Source: Chytriomyces cf. hyalinus JEL632 (Eukaryota > Chytridiomycota > Chytridiomycetes > Chytridiales > Chytriomycetaceae). From it: a stretch of 47,577 bases of DNA. The DNA is taken from assembly GCA_025435555.1 (NCBI GenBank), contig JAIWWG010000160.1:1-47577 (forward strand). Reading direction: 5' to 3'. Of the stretch, positions 10,987 through 20,564 are shown piece after piece (position 1 is the stretch's first letter; each line of letters opens with the position of its first letter). Both the position numbers and the translations under genes were made by a program. The notes under the pieces are model-generated. The model saw only the letters and a program-made list of their open reading frames with translations, was not told the origin of the DNA and made no database searches.

Positions 10987-11953
10987 TCACACCGCCTCCA
11001 AACATTTCAAAGTGTCGTTAAGACCCACAAACACTGCATCTGAATACACCTTTGGAGACTCATACCGATTCAGCGTTTCCCTCGACCGAATCCGCCTTAG
11101 CTCTGCAGAACCCAGCACGTTTTTCAGCCTTGCATCTGCAGTGGATCGCCTGCGCTCACGGTCCCGGTGCAAATGAACCTTTAACGCTGTGAGAACCACA
11201 GAAACAACGCTGAGCATAAGCAAGCAACCTCAGCCACTCCTTAACCCACCCCGCAAACGCGAGAAGACTCCCCGCAGTGGCGAGAAATACAAAACTTCCA
11301 ACAGCGCCGTACTGCGCCACCACCGTCAAGGACTCATCTGCGATAGAACTCCCTAATTCACACTGAATATTCGAGTGCAGAAACACGACAAATCTGACGA
11401 GAAAGATCATGTCCAAGAAAAAGGTGAAAATAGCCACCGCAGCGCCGTACCATCTCGAGATCATGAAGCTTAATGCGATTTGATTTGGATCTGATACACA
11501 CACGGATACTGCACGGGCTGTGACAGGTGGTAGGAATTGAAGCGGCAAGGTTTTGACGACCCAGCAGAGTCCTGTCGCGAGTCCTGGAGGGAGAGTCCGA
11601 TCAAAAATTCCTTTCGCGCGATCGTAGCTGTAGTTTATGTATCCAATTTCGGCCATGTCGAATCCGATTACTCTGGCCATGACAAGAATGCCATCGACAA
11701 TATTTCCAAAGCGGACATTGAAGTCGAGCGACAAATGAGCTGCAGTTTCAGCGCAGAACATGATGATGAGCGAGATCAGCATGGTAAAGATGCTGAGGTT
11801 GAAGGAAGTGGCGTTAGTGGGGTGGCCTCTGCGCGACAGTGTGACGGTTGGCTTCTCCGACAGACATGTGACGAAGACGATGAAGCTTGCGAGGTGGGCG
11901 ACTGTCAGCACGGTCACTACGATCGACACACTGGTGTAAGTTGAGATGGGCAT
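10987..11953 (-). pseudogene. Seven-TM protein, array copy B (frameshift before TM7)
   Basis: Residues 1 to about 245 are open from the ATG at 11953 and match copy A helix by helix, including INYSYDRAKGIF and ISRWYGA. Near 11216 the frame breaks where copy A reads AYIMLSVVS; aligned by eye, 5 nt are missing (or 1 nt is extra). The other frame continues with TM7 (MLSVVSVVLTALKV) and the full tail (GSAELRRIRSRETLNR) to the stop at 10987. A 5-nt loss looks more like a real mutation than a base-call error, so this is probably a young pseudogene. If translated as is, TM7 and the tail would be lost. Confidence 0.7.
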
Positions 11954-12092
11954 CCGCGCATTGTTTCATCCGCCAACTTCGCGCGAAATCTTGTGTAAGC
12001 AGTTTGGAATTGTTTTGAAATATCGCCAACAAAACGAATTGAAAAAAAAAAAACATTTGACCAGCTTTCTTCAATATGACAGACTTGCGTCC

Positions 12093-13096
12093 CTATTCTT
12101 GTACTATCACCAGTTCCACATCCTTGGTCACCTCCAAATTTCTCAACGTACCGCTTGCGTCCCACTCCAAATCAGGCCTTGGAGACCTTCTTCCGCGAGG
12201 AACCGCGTCTCTGGTCCGTATACACCCGAACTCCGCCGATCCCAACGCATCCTTCAACCTAGCTTCAGCATCAATCTGTCTACGAACTCTCTCTCTCTCT
12301 CTCTCTCCATAGCTTCCATTTCAAACCCGTCACAATCACCGAGATCACGGTCAGTTGACAAAATGACACCATCCTTAGCACCGGGCGAAGCCACTCGGCG
12401 TACGCAAACAACGCCCCAGCTGCACTGAGAAATTCAATACTACCAGCAGTTCCGTACCGAGCCACAATAAGCAACGACTCATCAGGAGCCGAGTTTGGCC
12501 GCTCAGAAAGACTGACTATTTGCGCGCAGAAACAGAAAAAACGACACCAAAAACACGATATCTAGTAGCACCGCCACCCCTGCGGTCGCTGCTCCATACC
12601 ATCGTGAGACGGAGAAGATCAAAACCGCTTCGTCTGAACTTTGCACAAAGAACGAAGCCACACGGACTAAAATCGCGGGAAAGAACAGTAGCGGTACATA
12701 CATGACCACGTAATAGAGTACCACTGCTATCGCCGGTAACAGGGTCTGCTCAAAACTGCCTTGTGCGCGAGAGTAGCTGCAGTTGATGTATCCGATTTCG
12801 GTGGTAAGGAACCAGAGGGTGCGCCCAGTAACAAGGACTCGTTCTGTGAGACACTCCGTCGTAGTCGATTGCAACGTATAAATAGTCTCGCATACGTAAA
12901 TCAGAAGAATTGAGGCAATCATGCCAGTCAAGCTGATGTTGAAGGTCGTCATGAGTCCGGGCCGTCGGTTTCCGGAAAGCGTACTTGTTCTTGTTTCCTT
13001 GGGGGAGATGAGGAAGACAATGAAGCCAGTGAGGTGGACTGCAGTGGCGATTGTCATGGCGATGCAGGCACTGCTGTAGAGTGAGAGTGCCACCAT
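12093..13096 (-). pseudogene. Seven-TM protein, array copy C (4-nt duplication and GA microsatellite)
   Basis: Open from the ATG at 13096 through TM5 (SRWYGAATAGVAVLLDIVFL), then broken near 12510. There AGTC is tandemly repeated relative to copies D and E (RANNL, RANSL). The second frame carries TM6 and TM7 (LLIVARYGTAGS, VISVIVTGLKWKLW). It breaks again where a (CT/GA)n run at 12289-12307 replaces the segment reading GEQIRRQISAEARL in copy D. A third stretch keeps the tail signature LKDALGSAEF...CIRTRD to the TAG at 12093. Two independent lesions make this a pseudogene. It belongs to the C/D/E subgroup, which has SYSRA in place of SYDRA. Confidence 0.75.
12289..12307. repeat. (CT)n microsatellite inside array copy C
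   Basis: Nine to ten CT units within the region coding for the cytosolic tail of copy C. Sister copies have ordinary coding sequence here, so the repeat expanded after duplication. Confidence 0.8.
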
Positions 13097-13125
13097 CTAT
13101 GAGCGAGTGCTTATTTGAGAGAGGA

Positions 13126-13128
<3 letters not shown>

Positions 13129-13155
<27 letters not shown>
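13129..13155. repeat. (TG)n microsatellite upstream of copy C
   Basis: About 13 TG units lying between the copy C start codon and its conserved upstream block. Confidence 0.85.
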
Positions 13156-13157
<2 letters not shown>

Positions 13158-13189
13158 GGGGGCTGTAGCAGGAGTCCGTGGGTGAGGAG

Positions 13190-13262
13190 CGGGATTTTCA
13201 TGAAAATCCTTGTGACCGTTTTTTCGGCGCCAAAAAATATCTGGGCGAAAGAAGTTCTTCAT
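13190..13262 (-). promoter_or_regulatory. Conserved upstream block of copy C, with 18-bp perfect palindrome
   Basis: Contains GGATTTTCATGAAAATCC (13192-13209), a perfect 18-bp inverted repeat, followed by TTTTTTCGGCGCCAAAAAATAT. The same arrangement precedes copies D and E. It could be a dimeric factor site or simply ancestral promoter sequence copied with the gene. Confidence 0.5.
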
Positions 13263-13290
13263 CTATCCCAAATCTTTCCTATTTTCTTCA

Positions 13291-14292
13291 TTATTCGATG
13301 ATTTCCATTGCCACATCCTTGGTCGGCTCCAAACTTCCCATCGTCCCGCTCGCATCTGCAAAACCCCACTCCAAACCAAGCTTCGGAGACGTTCCGCCGC
13401 GAGGGGTCACGTCTCGGGTCCGAATACACCGCAACTCCGCTGATCCTAACGCGTCTTTCAACCTAGCTTCAGCACTAATCTGTCTACGAATCTGCTCCCC
13501 ATGCAGCCTCCATTTCAATCCGGTCAGAATCACCGAGATCACGCTGAACTGACAAAACGCCGCCAACCTTAGCAGTGGAGTAACCGATAAACAGTAATAA
13601 ACCAATGTCCCAGCCGCACTGAGAAACAGAAAACTGCCAGCAGCTCCATACCGAGCTACAATGAGCAACGAATCGTCACAAGTTGAGGTTACCTTTTCGT
13701 GCAGATTGTTTGCCCGTAGAAAAAGAAGAAAAGAAACCAAAAATACAATATCCAGAAGCAACGACACAACAGCATTTGCTGCTCCGTACCACAGGGAAGC
13801 AGAATATATCAAAGTCGCGTCGTAATCGCTTTTGACATAGAACGAGGCCACGCGGACCAAAACCGCCGGCAAGAACAGAAGCGGGGCGGTCTTCACCACG
13901 TAATAAAGTCCCACTGATAGCGCAGGCAACAGAGTCTGCTCAAGGATGCCTTGTGCACGAGAGTAGCTGTAGTTGATGTACCCAATTTGGGCGCACATAA
14001 AGCCGGCTATGCGAACAGTAACGATGACGCGTTCTATCACTTGCGACACTCCGCCGTAATCGATCGAAACAGATAAAATAGTCTCGCCCACGTAGATCAG
14101 AAGAAGCGAGACGATCATGACCGTCAAGTTGACATTGAATGTTGTCATGAGCCCGAGCCTGCGGCTTGCAGAACGCGTACTGGCTTGAGTTTCCTTGGAA
14201 CAGATGAGGAAGACAGCAAAGCCGGTGAGGTGGACTGAAGTAGCGGTGGTCATTGCGATGCAGACACTGCTGTAGATTGAGAGTGCTGACAT
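13291..14292 (-). CDS. Seven-TM protein, array copy D (intact)
   Basis: A single exon of 333 aa. Seven hydrophobic helices are in the same places as in copy A. TM3 ends in GYINYSYSRAQGILEQ, so the D of the D-R pair is S in this subgroup. TM5 starts with SLWYGA, the loop after it has CDDSLLIVARYG, and the tail reads LKDALGSAELRCIRTRDV. It is the only open member of the C/D/E subgroup. The 5' flank holds the palindrome block at 14316-14390. Function is unknown; membrane location is predicted from the helices. Confidence 0.8.
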   Translation of the reverse strand: MSALSIYSSVCIAMTTATSVHLTGFAVFLICSKETQASTRSASRRLGLMTTFNVNLTVMIVSLLLIYVGETILSVSIDYGGVSQVIERVIVTVRIAGFMCAQIGYINYSYSRAQGILEQTLLPALSVGLYYVVKTAPLLFLPAVLVRVASFYVKSDYDATLIYSASLWYGAANAVVSLLLDIVFLVSFLLFLRANNLHEKVTSTCDDSLLIVARYGAAGSFLFLSAAGTLVYYCLSVTPLLRLAAFCQFSVISVILTGLKWRLHGEQIRRQISAEARLKDALGSAELRCIRTRDVTPRGGTSPKLGLEWGFADASGTMGSLEPTKDVAMEIIE

Positions 14293-14315
14293 TTAAGCGT
14301 GGTGTGGGGTGTGTT

Positions 14316-14390
14316 GGGGATTGTCATGAAAATCCTGTGACGTACAAATTTTCGGTACCAAGATAATGGGCAAAATATGCACAGTTTTCT
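14316..14390 (-). promoter_or_regulatory. Conserved upstream block of copy D
   Basis: Aligns by eye with the blocks before C and E: GATTGTCATGAAAATCC, then a TTTTCGG(C/T)(G/A)CC core, then a CAAAATATG...AGTTTTCTT end. The core shared by all three is about 55 nt. One arm of the palindrome has a single change (TTGTCA for TTTTCA). Confidence 0.45.
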
Positions 14391-14422
14391 TCTTTGTCTA
14401 TCCCAAGTCTTGAATTGTTTTA

Positions 14423-15407
14423 TCACTCTCCTACATCCATTTCCACATTCTCGACTGCCTCCACATTCCTCAAAGTCCCGCTCGCTTCTGCAAAATCCCA
14501 CTCCAAACCAAGCCTCGGAGACCCTCCTCCACGGGGAAGCGTGTTTCTTGTCCGAATCCGCTGCAACTCGGCGGACCCTAACACGTCCTTCAGTCTCATA
14601 CTGGCTATCGCTTGTTTGCGAATTCGCTCACCACGTAGCTTCTATTTCAAACAAAATGATGCTCAACTGACAAAGCGACGCCATCCTTAGTGCCGAACTG
14701 ATCCACTGGGCGTACGCAAACAAAGTCACTGTTGCGGTGAGAAACAGAAAACTGCCAGCAGTCCCATACCGAGCAACAATAAGCAACGAATCATCAGGAC
14801 TGGAGCTTGCCCTTTCATTAAGGCTGTTTGCGCGCTGAAATAGCACGAAGGACACCAGAAACACAATATCCAGCAACACCGCAACGGCCGCCGTTCCGGC
14901 TCCGTACCATCGGGCGACGGAGAAGATCAGGCTCGCGTTGTCCTCGTGGACAACGAAGGACGCCATTCGGAAAAGCATCGCTGGAAGAAATAACAACGGC
15001 ACGGTCTTGACCACGTAATAAAGTCCCGCTCCAATCGCGGGTAACAGCGTTTGCTCGAATATCCCCTTTGCGCGAGAGTAGCTGTTATTGATGTACCCTA
15101 TCTCAGCAGTCAGGAACCACACAGTTCTTCCAGTGACAAGGACTCTTTCCGTCATCTGCGATACTGCGCCATAGTCGCTGGCAATATATAAATAAGTTTC
15201 GCAGCCGTAGGTAAGCAGAAGCGAGGCTATCATGATAATCAGGTTGATATTGAATGAAGACATGAACGCAGGCCGGCTTCTTCCAGAACGCCCATTTGAT
15301 CGTGTTTCCTGGGAGCAGACGATGAAGATAATGACGCCGGCGAGGTGGGTCAAAGTCGCGATTGTCACGGCGATGCAGACACAGCTGTAGGCTGAGAGGT
15401 CCTGCAT
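14423..15407 (-). pseudogene. Seven-TM protein, array copy E (TM7 deletion plus nonsense)
   Basis: Starts at the MQDLSAYS methionine (15407), which aligns with the other copies; a second ATG lies at 15422. It is open through TM6 (LLIVARYGTAGSFLFL). In TM7 about 20 nt are missing after LCQLSII relative to copy D, which shifts the frame. Just beyond, the conserved KWKL tryptophan is TAG. The old frame is still readable as LRGERIRKQ, then LKDVLGSAELQRIRTRN, to TGA at 14423. A product stopping at the shifted frame (about 14628) would have six helices and no tail. Most likely a pseudogene. Confidence 0.7.
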
Positions 15408-15468
15408 ATTTTGTGTTTGCATGAGTGAGTGAGTGAGAGGGAGTGAGTATGTGAGGGGTATGTGTACA

Positions 15469-15548
15469 GGGGGATTGTCACGAAAATCCTTTGACTAATA
15501 ATTTTTCGGCGCCGGGAATATTTGCGCCAAAATATGACCAGTTTTCTT
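15469..15548 (-). promoter_or_regulatory. Conserved upstream block of copy E
   Basis: GATTGTCACGAAAATCC followed by TTTTTCGGCGCCGGGAATATT and GCGCCAAAATATG. This is the third example of the element found before C and D; it ends against the 3' end of copy F. Confidence 0.45.
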
Positions 15549-15578
15549 TATACAAAACCGGCACTTGCTTTTTTAGTT

Positions 15579-16577
15579 TCATTGCTCGTTTATTTCCTCT
15601 TCCTTGACGGCCAGCAAGTTGCTGAGAGTTGCGTGCATATCGACAAGGACACACTCGGACCCTTGGTTCGGCGATCGACTTCCGTGTGGCAGCGTGTCCC
15701 TGGTTCGAATCCTATGCAACTCCTCATCTCCCAAAACGCACTTTAACTTGGCATCCGAATCAACCTGTCTTTTAATCCTCTCTTCTTGCAGTTTCCATTT
15801 CAGGCCAGTCAGAATCACTGAAATCACGCTCAACAGCGTGAACGATAACATCCGCAGCGACACCTCAACCCACTCTGCATAGACTAGCAAAATCCCCGCC
15901 ACGACGAGGTACACGGAACTACCTACGGCGCCGTATCGAGCAATAATCAGCATGGAATTGTCAGCGACGGAATGGCCCGTGTCCAAGGGACTATTTGCCC
16001 GCAGAAACAGCGCAAATGATACGAGAAACACAGTGTCCAGTAACACAGTCATGCTCGCTGTTGCAGCACCGTACCACCGTGACATTGAGAAGATGGACGC
16101 GGCTTCCTCATCGCTCGATGCAAACATGGTCGCAATACGGAACAGAATCGCGGGCAAGAACAGCAGCGGCACGGCCTTCACGAACCAATGAAAGCCCTTC
16201 GTAAACGCGGGCGGGAGAGTTAGTTCGAATATTCCCTTTGCGCGATCGTAGCTGTAATTGATGTACGCGATTTCCGTGCCAATGAATCCCACAGTTCGTA
16301 CAGTGAGCAGTATGTTTACCACCATGTCTGTGTCTGTTCCGTAGTCTGTCGCTACGTAGATACCGGTTTCGCAGCTGTACATCAGCAATAGACAAACGAT
16401 CATGACTATCAAGTTGATGTTGAAAGATGTCGAGATCTGAGACCGGCGCTTGCCCGTCTGCGTACAGCAGTGCTTCTCCTGGCAGTAGCTGAGGTACACA
16501 ACGAAGCCAATAAGGTGAACCAGCGTGGCGACTGTCATGAAGATGCAGGCCTGGGTGTAGCTGGAAAGGGCCGTCAT
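15579..16577 (-). CDS. Seven-TM protein, array copy F (intact)
   Basis: The start is placed at MTALSSYTQ (16577), which aligns with the N-termini of the other copies; the frame is open further to 16709 without helical sequence. The product is 332 aa with seven helices. It has the full AYINYSYDRAKGIFE motif after TM3 and SRWYGAATAS at TM5. The tail reads LGDEELHRIRTRDTLPHGSR and ends in a Glu-rich stretch. It pairs with copy G: both have QEKHCCTQTGKRRSQ or QDKHCCAQTGKRRSQ in the first intracellular loop. Expression and ligand cannot be judged from sequence. Confidence 0.8.
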   Translation of the reverse strand: MTALSSYTQACIFMTVATLVHLIGFVVYLSYCQEKHCCTQTGKRRSQISTSFNINLIVMIVCLLLMYSCETGIYVATDYGTDTDMVVNILLTVRTVGFIGTEIAYINYSYDRAKGIFELTLPPAFTKGFHWFVKAVPLLFLPAILFRIATMFASSDEEAASIFSMSRWYGAATASMTVLLDTVFLVSFALFLRANSPLDTGHSVADNSMLIIARYGAVGSSVYLVVAGILLVYAEWVEVSLRMLSFTLLSVISVILTGLKWKLQEERIKRQVDSDAKLKCVLGDEELHRIRTRDTLPHGSRSPNQGSECVLVDMHATLSNLLAVKEEEINEQ

Positions 16578-16821
16578 CAAAAAGTACGCGTTTGAATATG
16601 TTTTTGGAAATCTCATTACGTAATTTATGGGTTTGTTTACTTGGCCTTCCAAGAAAGTCGCCGAGCGAATGCGAACGGATACTGCGGAATTGAGAGGAGC
16701 TGTCTCCATGTTTCTTGTGAAAGGCAGTGTGAAGTCGCGTCCAGAATATCAAAAAGCCAAAAGAGACAAAGCGTTTCCAGCACGGTCAGGCTCACACATG
16801 CAAATTCCGTAATACCGCAAA

Positions 16822-17820
16822 TTATTCTGCTATTTCCACTTCCTTGATGGCCAGCAAGCTGCTGAGAGTGCCGTTTGTATCCACAACAAGGACACTCTCC
16901 GACCCACGTTTCGGCGATCCAACATGTGGCAGCATGTCCCGAGATCGAATCCTATGCAACTCCTCAGACCCCAAAACATTCTCCAACTTGGCTTCAGCAG
17001 CAGCTTGCCTGCTGAGACACTCATTTTGCAGCTTCCATTTCAAGCCAGTCAGAATCACTGAAATCACACTAAGCAGGATAAACGCGAACAATCGAAGCGA
17101 CTCTTCAAACCACTCTGTGTACGCAAGCATTGTCCCCGCCACGACGAGATACACGGAACTTCCAACGGCGCCGTATTGCGCGATGATGACCATAGAATTG
17201 TCAGCTACAGAATGAACCATGTCCAAGGGATTATTTGCGCGCAGAAACAGCACAAACGCAACGAGAAATACAATGTCCAGCAGGACAGTCGCAATCGCTG
17301 TTGCAGCGCCGTACCAACGCGACATTGAGGAAATAGAAACAGCCGCTTCACTGCTCGATGCAAACAGCGGCGCAATGCGGAAAAGAACCGTAGGGAGAAA
17401 CAGGAGCGGCACGGCCTTCACAACCCAATCAAAGCCAGTTGCAAAGGCGGGCAGCAGAGTTCTGTCAAATATCCCTTTTGCGCGATCATAGCTGTAGTTG
17501 ATGTACGCAATTTCAGTGGCAATGAAGCCGATAGTTCTTCCAGTCATGAGGATATTCTCCACCATCTCAGTGTTTGTTTCGAAGTCTCTTGCAATGTAGA
17601 TACTGGTTTCACAACTGTAAATCAGCAACAGAAACGCGATCATGATGATCAAGTTGATGTTGAACGATGTTGCGAACTGAGACCGGCGCTTGCCCGTCTG
17701 CGCACAGCAGTGCTTGTCTTGGCAGAAGGAGAGATAGACAATGAAGCCGACAAGGTGCGCCAGCGTGCCGACTGTCATGAAGATGCAGACACTGCTGTAG
17801 GTCGAAACGGCTACCATCAA
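16822..17820 (-). CDS. Seven-TM protein, array copy G (intact)
   Basis: A single exon of 332 aa (one residue shorter if the second Met is used). It is the closest relative of copy F over the whole length: seven helices, AYINYSYDRAKGIFDR after TM3, SRWYGAATAI at TM5, DNSMVIIAQYGAVGSSVYL at TM6 and tail signature LGSEELHRIRSRDMLPH. It is the rightmost complete member of the array. The F/G pair and the A/B pair keep the D-R motif that C/D/E have lost. Confidence 0.8.
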   Translation of the reverse strand: MMVAVSTYSSVCIFMTVGTLAHLVGFIVYLSFCQDKHCCAQTGKRRSQFATSFNINLIIMIAFLLLIYSCETSIYIARDFETNTEMVENILMTGRTIGFIATEIAYINYSYDRAKGIFDRTLLPAFATGFDWVVKAVPLLFLPTVLFRIAPLFASSSEAAVSISSMSRWYGAATAIATVLLDIVFLVAFVLFLRANNPLDMVHSVADNSMVIIAQYGAVGSSVYLVVAGTMLAYTEWFEESLRLFAFILLSVISVILTGLKWKLQNECLSRQAAAEAKLENVLGSEELHRIRSRDMLPHVGSPKRGSESVLVVDTNGTLSSLLAIKEVEIAE

Positions 17821-18029
17821 AAGTACGATATGAGTTCAAGATTTTGGGGATCAGTTTTGTCACTGGAAATCTTTTCGCGTAATTTAAACGGTTACTTTTA
17901 TTTTTGCTTCATGAAATTCGGCGGGAACATTGATGTAGTCTCATTTGAGTGATTTTGTACTGGATAATTTGAACGTCAAAAGCCAAGAGAAAGCGAGAGA
18001 GCGAGAGAGAGAGAAACAGATTTCCGAAT

Positions 18030-18168
18030 TCACGAACCCATCTTCACACACGCGTCCTTGACCTCCAAATTCTTACCCCTCAACCTCGCATCCGCCGTAG
18101 ACTTTCTGAAAACTCTTTCGCAATGCAATTGCCATTTCAAACACATCAGAATCAAGGAAACTGCGCTC
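18030..18168 (-). pseudogene. Seven-TM array relic H (3' end only)
   Basis: On the minus strand the frame reads a TM7-like SAVSLILMCLKWQLHCERV, then RKSTADARLRG, a shortened tail and TGA at 18030. It lacks everything before TM7 and the GSAELRRIR signature. It marks an eighth, decayed copy and the upstream limit of the array. The rest of 17821-18362 holds a GA-rich run near 17993-18015 and nothing else recognised. Confidence 0.6.
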
Positions 18169-18362
18169 AAAAAAATTCGATTTTCACGGGCAAGGATTTA
18201 AGAAAATATTTACGTAAAAGTTTTAAATTTTTTTCCAAACAAGCGTCGGAAGGTAACTAAAGCATGCCTGGCCAGTGACTGGGATCGACTTGATGCCTCC
18301 AGTTTGGTTCTATGACATCCTCTTCGTGACACCCATCAGATAATCCTCCTCGACACAAAAAG

Positions 18363-19327
18363 TCAAAAACTCCGCACAATCAACCGCGTCAACCCCACCA
18401 ACACAAACGCAATCTCACTACAATCCAACAAATTCGAATGCAAATACAAATACTCCAACTTGAAACACTGCCCAATTTCCACCGGAACTTTTCCGCTAAA
18501 CTGATTCCCCGCCAAATTCAACTCTCGCAACGTTGCTTGGAGTTCTAAAAGCGCGTACGGTACGGGTCCATTCATTTGGTTCCCTGAAAGATCCAATACT
18601 TCTAGAGTTTTGATTTCGCAGATTTGTGTGGGGAAACTTCCTGTCAGTTTGTTGCCCATCAGATTCAAGATTCGCAAGTTTTGCAAGGTTCGAAATTCGG
18701 AAGGAAGTTGGCCGGATAAACAATTCCGCGCAAGGATGAGGGATTCGAGGTTATGCAAGTTTCCCAGTTCTGCTGGAATATCTCCAAATAGCCTGCAACT
18801 GCTCAAATCCAAATGTTTTAGAAATCTTAGGCATCCAAGCGCTTTCGGGATCCGACTTCGGACCATGAGTCGATGTGCGCATGAGATGGATTCAACCCGC
18901 GTCAACAACTGTGTCGCAACTACATGCGCAAAATTGTTTGACGCGGTGAACAAAAGTGATTCAAACTCGTCAGGCCATGTGAGAGTTGTTTTTTGCACTT
19001 GTTTTTGTTTGGGGCAAATGAATCGGGACAAGTTTAACTGCGCGAAATGTTTGCTGGAGAGGATGTTGTTGAGGGTTCGTGATAGTCTTTGGAGGCGATT
19101 TGAGTCTCTAGGATGGATCCAGCTGCAGATTTGCTCGATAATTTCGCAGGGGAAGTCGTTGATGGAGACTGGGGTATCTGTGGGGAAGAAGAAGTGTCAG
19201 AGTTCAGATCCGCGACGGGCCATTCCCGTAGCATACATACAGATGGGTCTTCGAATCGACGTGGTATCTTGGATGGCTGCCATGGCTGTAGTGGAGGGAT
19301 GGGTTTAGAATCTGTTTTTGGATGCAT
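18363..19327 (-). CDS. F-box/LRR protein (two exons)
   Basis: Exons 19327-19237 and 19177-18363 join across a 59-nt intron (GTATGC...CCCACAG) to 301 aa. After a polar N-terminus, an F-box-like segment reads INDFPCEIIEQICSWIHP. An alpha-helical linker with a KQKQ-rich turn follows. Five or so plant-type LRRs come next: LGCLRFLKHLDLSSCRLFGD, LGNLHNLESLILARNCLSGQ and so on. The C-terminal cap ends LTRLIVRSF. The intron phase restores the F-box frame, which supports the model; without it the LRR frame would start downstream at 19031 and lack the F-box. Probable substrate receptor of an SCF E3 ligase, target unknown. No frame breaks. Confidence 0.7.
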
Positions 19328-19528
19328 CTTATCGGGAAGGTCGAGTCACCAATAATTTCACCAAACAACCAACCCTTGTGCAAAATGCGATTTGTCGAAA
19401 GTGGCACCCGCACAGACACCCTCCTTATTTATTCTTGATTTATCGATCGTATTTTATTTATCGCATTATTCTTCTTTTTATTTTGCGCTTGATTCTCAAG
19501 TCGAAGATGCGATACAGACACAAACATA

Positions 19529-19531
<3 letters not shown>

Positions 19532-19572
<41 letters not shown>
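19532..19572. repeat. 41-nt poly(A)/poly(T) tract
   Basis: Uninterrupted A41 on the + strand, 24 nt beyond the stop codon of the minus-strand gene at 19596, so T41 in its 3' flank. Homopolymers of this length are unreliable in most sequencing, so the exact length is uncertain. Confidence 0.9.
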
Positions 19573-19574
<2 letters not shown>

Positions 19575-19595
19575 AAAACAAACCCAGAAAATATC

Positions 19596-20564
19596 CTAAT
19601 AAGCTTCTTGCGCTTGCTCTTGTTGATGCTCGGTATAATCCACCGATTCCATAAACACGGACAACATCGTTTCATACCCTGCTTCCAATTCCATCGACCC
19701 AACCCTCAGCAAAAAATCAGTGTCTTCTGAATCCCGCGTCAGTTCTTCTTGATGCGATCTCACAGACACAACTTCGAGATCCGTGCACATTGACAAGACA
19801 TTTCTTCCCTCGCCGTAAATGATTGGCGGTTGCGGTGAAACAGGTGACTGCACAAGACTGCGACCGGCACCACCGTCCTTTCTGCACTCCATATACGTCA
19901 GCACGGAATCCACGTGATGCGAGGTGACATGTGATGCGGCAGATCGGGGACCGGCTTCACTCCATATGTTGTTGTTGCCGTTGACAGTAGTAGCGTGGTA
20001 CGACGGCAGTCTCTCAAAGTATTCAGACTCTGGCATAGATCCACGCTCAAGGGTCAAGAACGTCAGCAAAAAGGCTTGATCGATGGGATCCACGGTCTGC
20101 TTCCCCCCATCAGACATGCCACCGCCAGCAGCCTCGTACTCGCTTGAAACAAAACGGTACAACACCAACGCCAGTTTAGAGTCAAACAGAGACCCTCCCA
20201 TAAGCACAACCAGGTACGCATTCAGACTCGTCAGCAGTTTTGCATTTTGGGCGTCTTTGCAGCGCAGCGAGTTTGATAGTTTCGTGAGCATGTGTTTAAA
20301 TAATGAGCTTGAGTGCTGCCGTAACGAGGCTGGAAACAGCGCCGCGACGCTTTCGTAGCAGAGGGGGTTCGGGGACTGAGGAGAGTAGCGGAGATGGTCC
20401 AGCACGACTTGGTGCAGGAGGGTAAAATCGAGAGCTGTCCTTCTCAGAAGTTGCACTTTGGATGGGTTGCAGCGGTATCCCACGGCTAGGAGGAGGTCAT
20501 ACTCACTGTTACTGCCGCGAGTTTGGTTCGCACGTACGCATCGGATGCTGCTCAGTCGTTGCAT
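19596..20564 (-). CDS. Unrecognised 322-aa protein, helical N-half, Ser-rich tail
   Basis: An uninterrupted frame from an ATG with an AT-rich 5' flank. Residues 1-150 look folded and helical, with regularly spaced hydrophobics (LLAVGYRCNP, FTLLHQVVLDHL, SLNAYLVVLMGGSLFDSKLALVLYRFV). Residues 150-322 are low-complexity and acidic with a QEQAQEAY end. The helical part recalls small GAP-like helical bundles, but no arginine-finger motif can be defended, so I leave the family open. Antisense frames are shorter and poorer. Confidence 0.5.
   Translation of the reverse strand: MQRLSSIRCVRANQTRGSNSEYDLLLAVGYRCNPSKVQLLRRTALDFTLLHQVVLDHLRYSPQSPNPLCYESVAALFPASLRQHSSSLFKHMLTKLSNSLRCKDAQNAKLLTSLNAYLVVLMGGSLFDSKLALVLYRFVSSEYEAAGGGMSDGGKQTVDPIDQAFLLTFLTLERGSMPESEYFERLPSYHATTVNGNNNIWSEAGPRSAASHVTSHHVDSVLTYMECRKDGGAGRSLVQSPVSPQPPIIYGEGRNVLSMCTDLEVVSVRSHQEELTRDSEDTDFLLRVGSMELEAGYETMLSVFMESVDYTEHQQEQAQEAY

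Noticed and set aside
15699-15712. GGTTCGAATCC-like string resembling a tRNA T-loop
   Set aside because: It lies inside the tail-coding region of seven-TM copy F and no acceptor or anticodon arms can be drawn around it.
19532-19572. Poly(A) tail of a retroposed element
   Set aside because: No target-site duplication, no element body beside it; it lies in the 3' flank of a normal gene.
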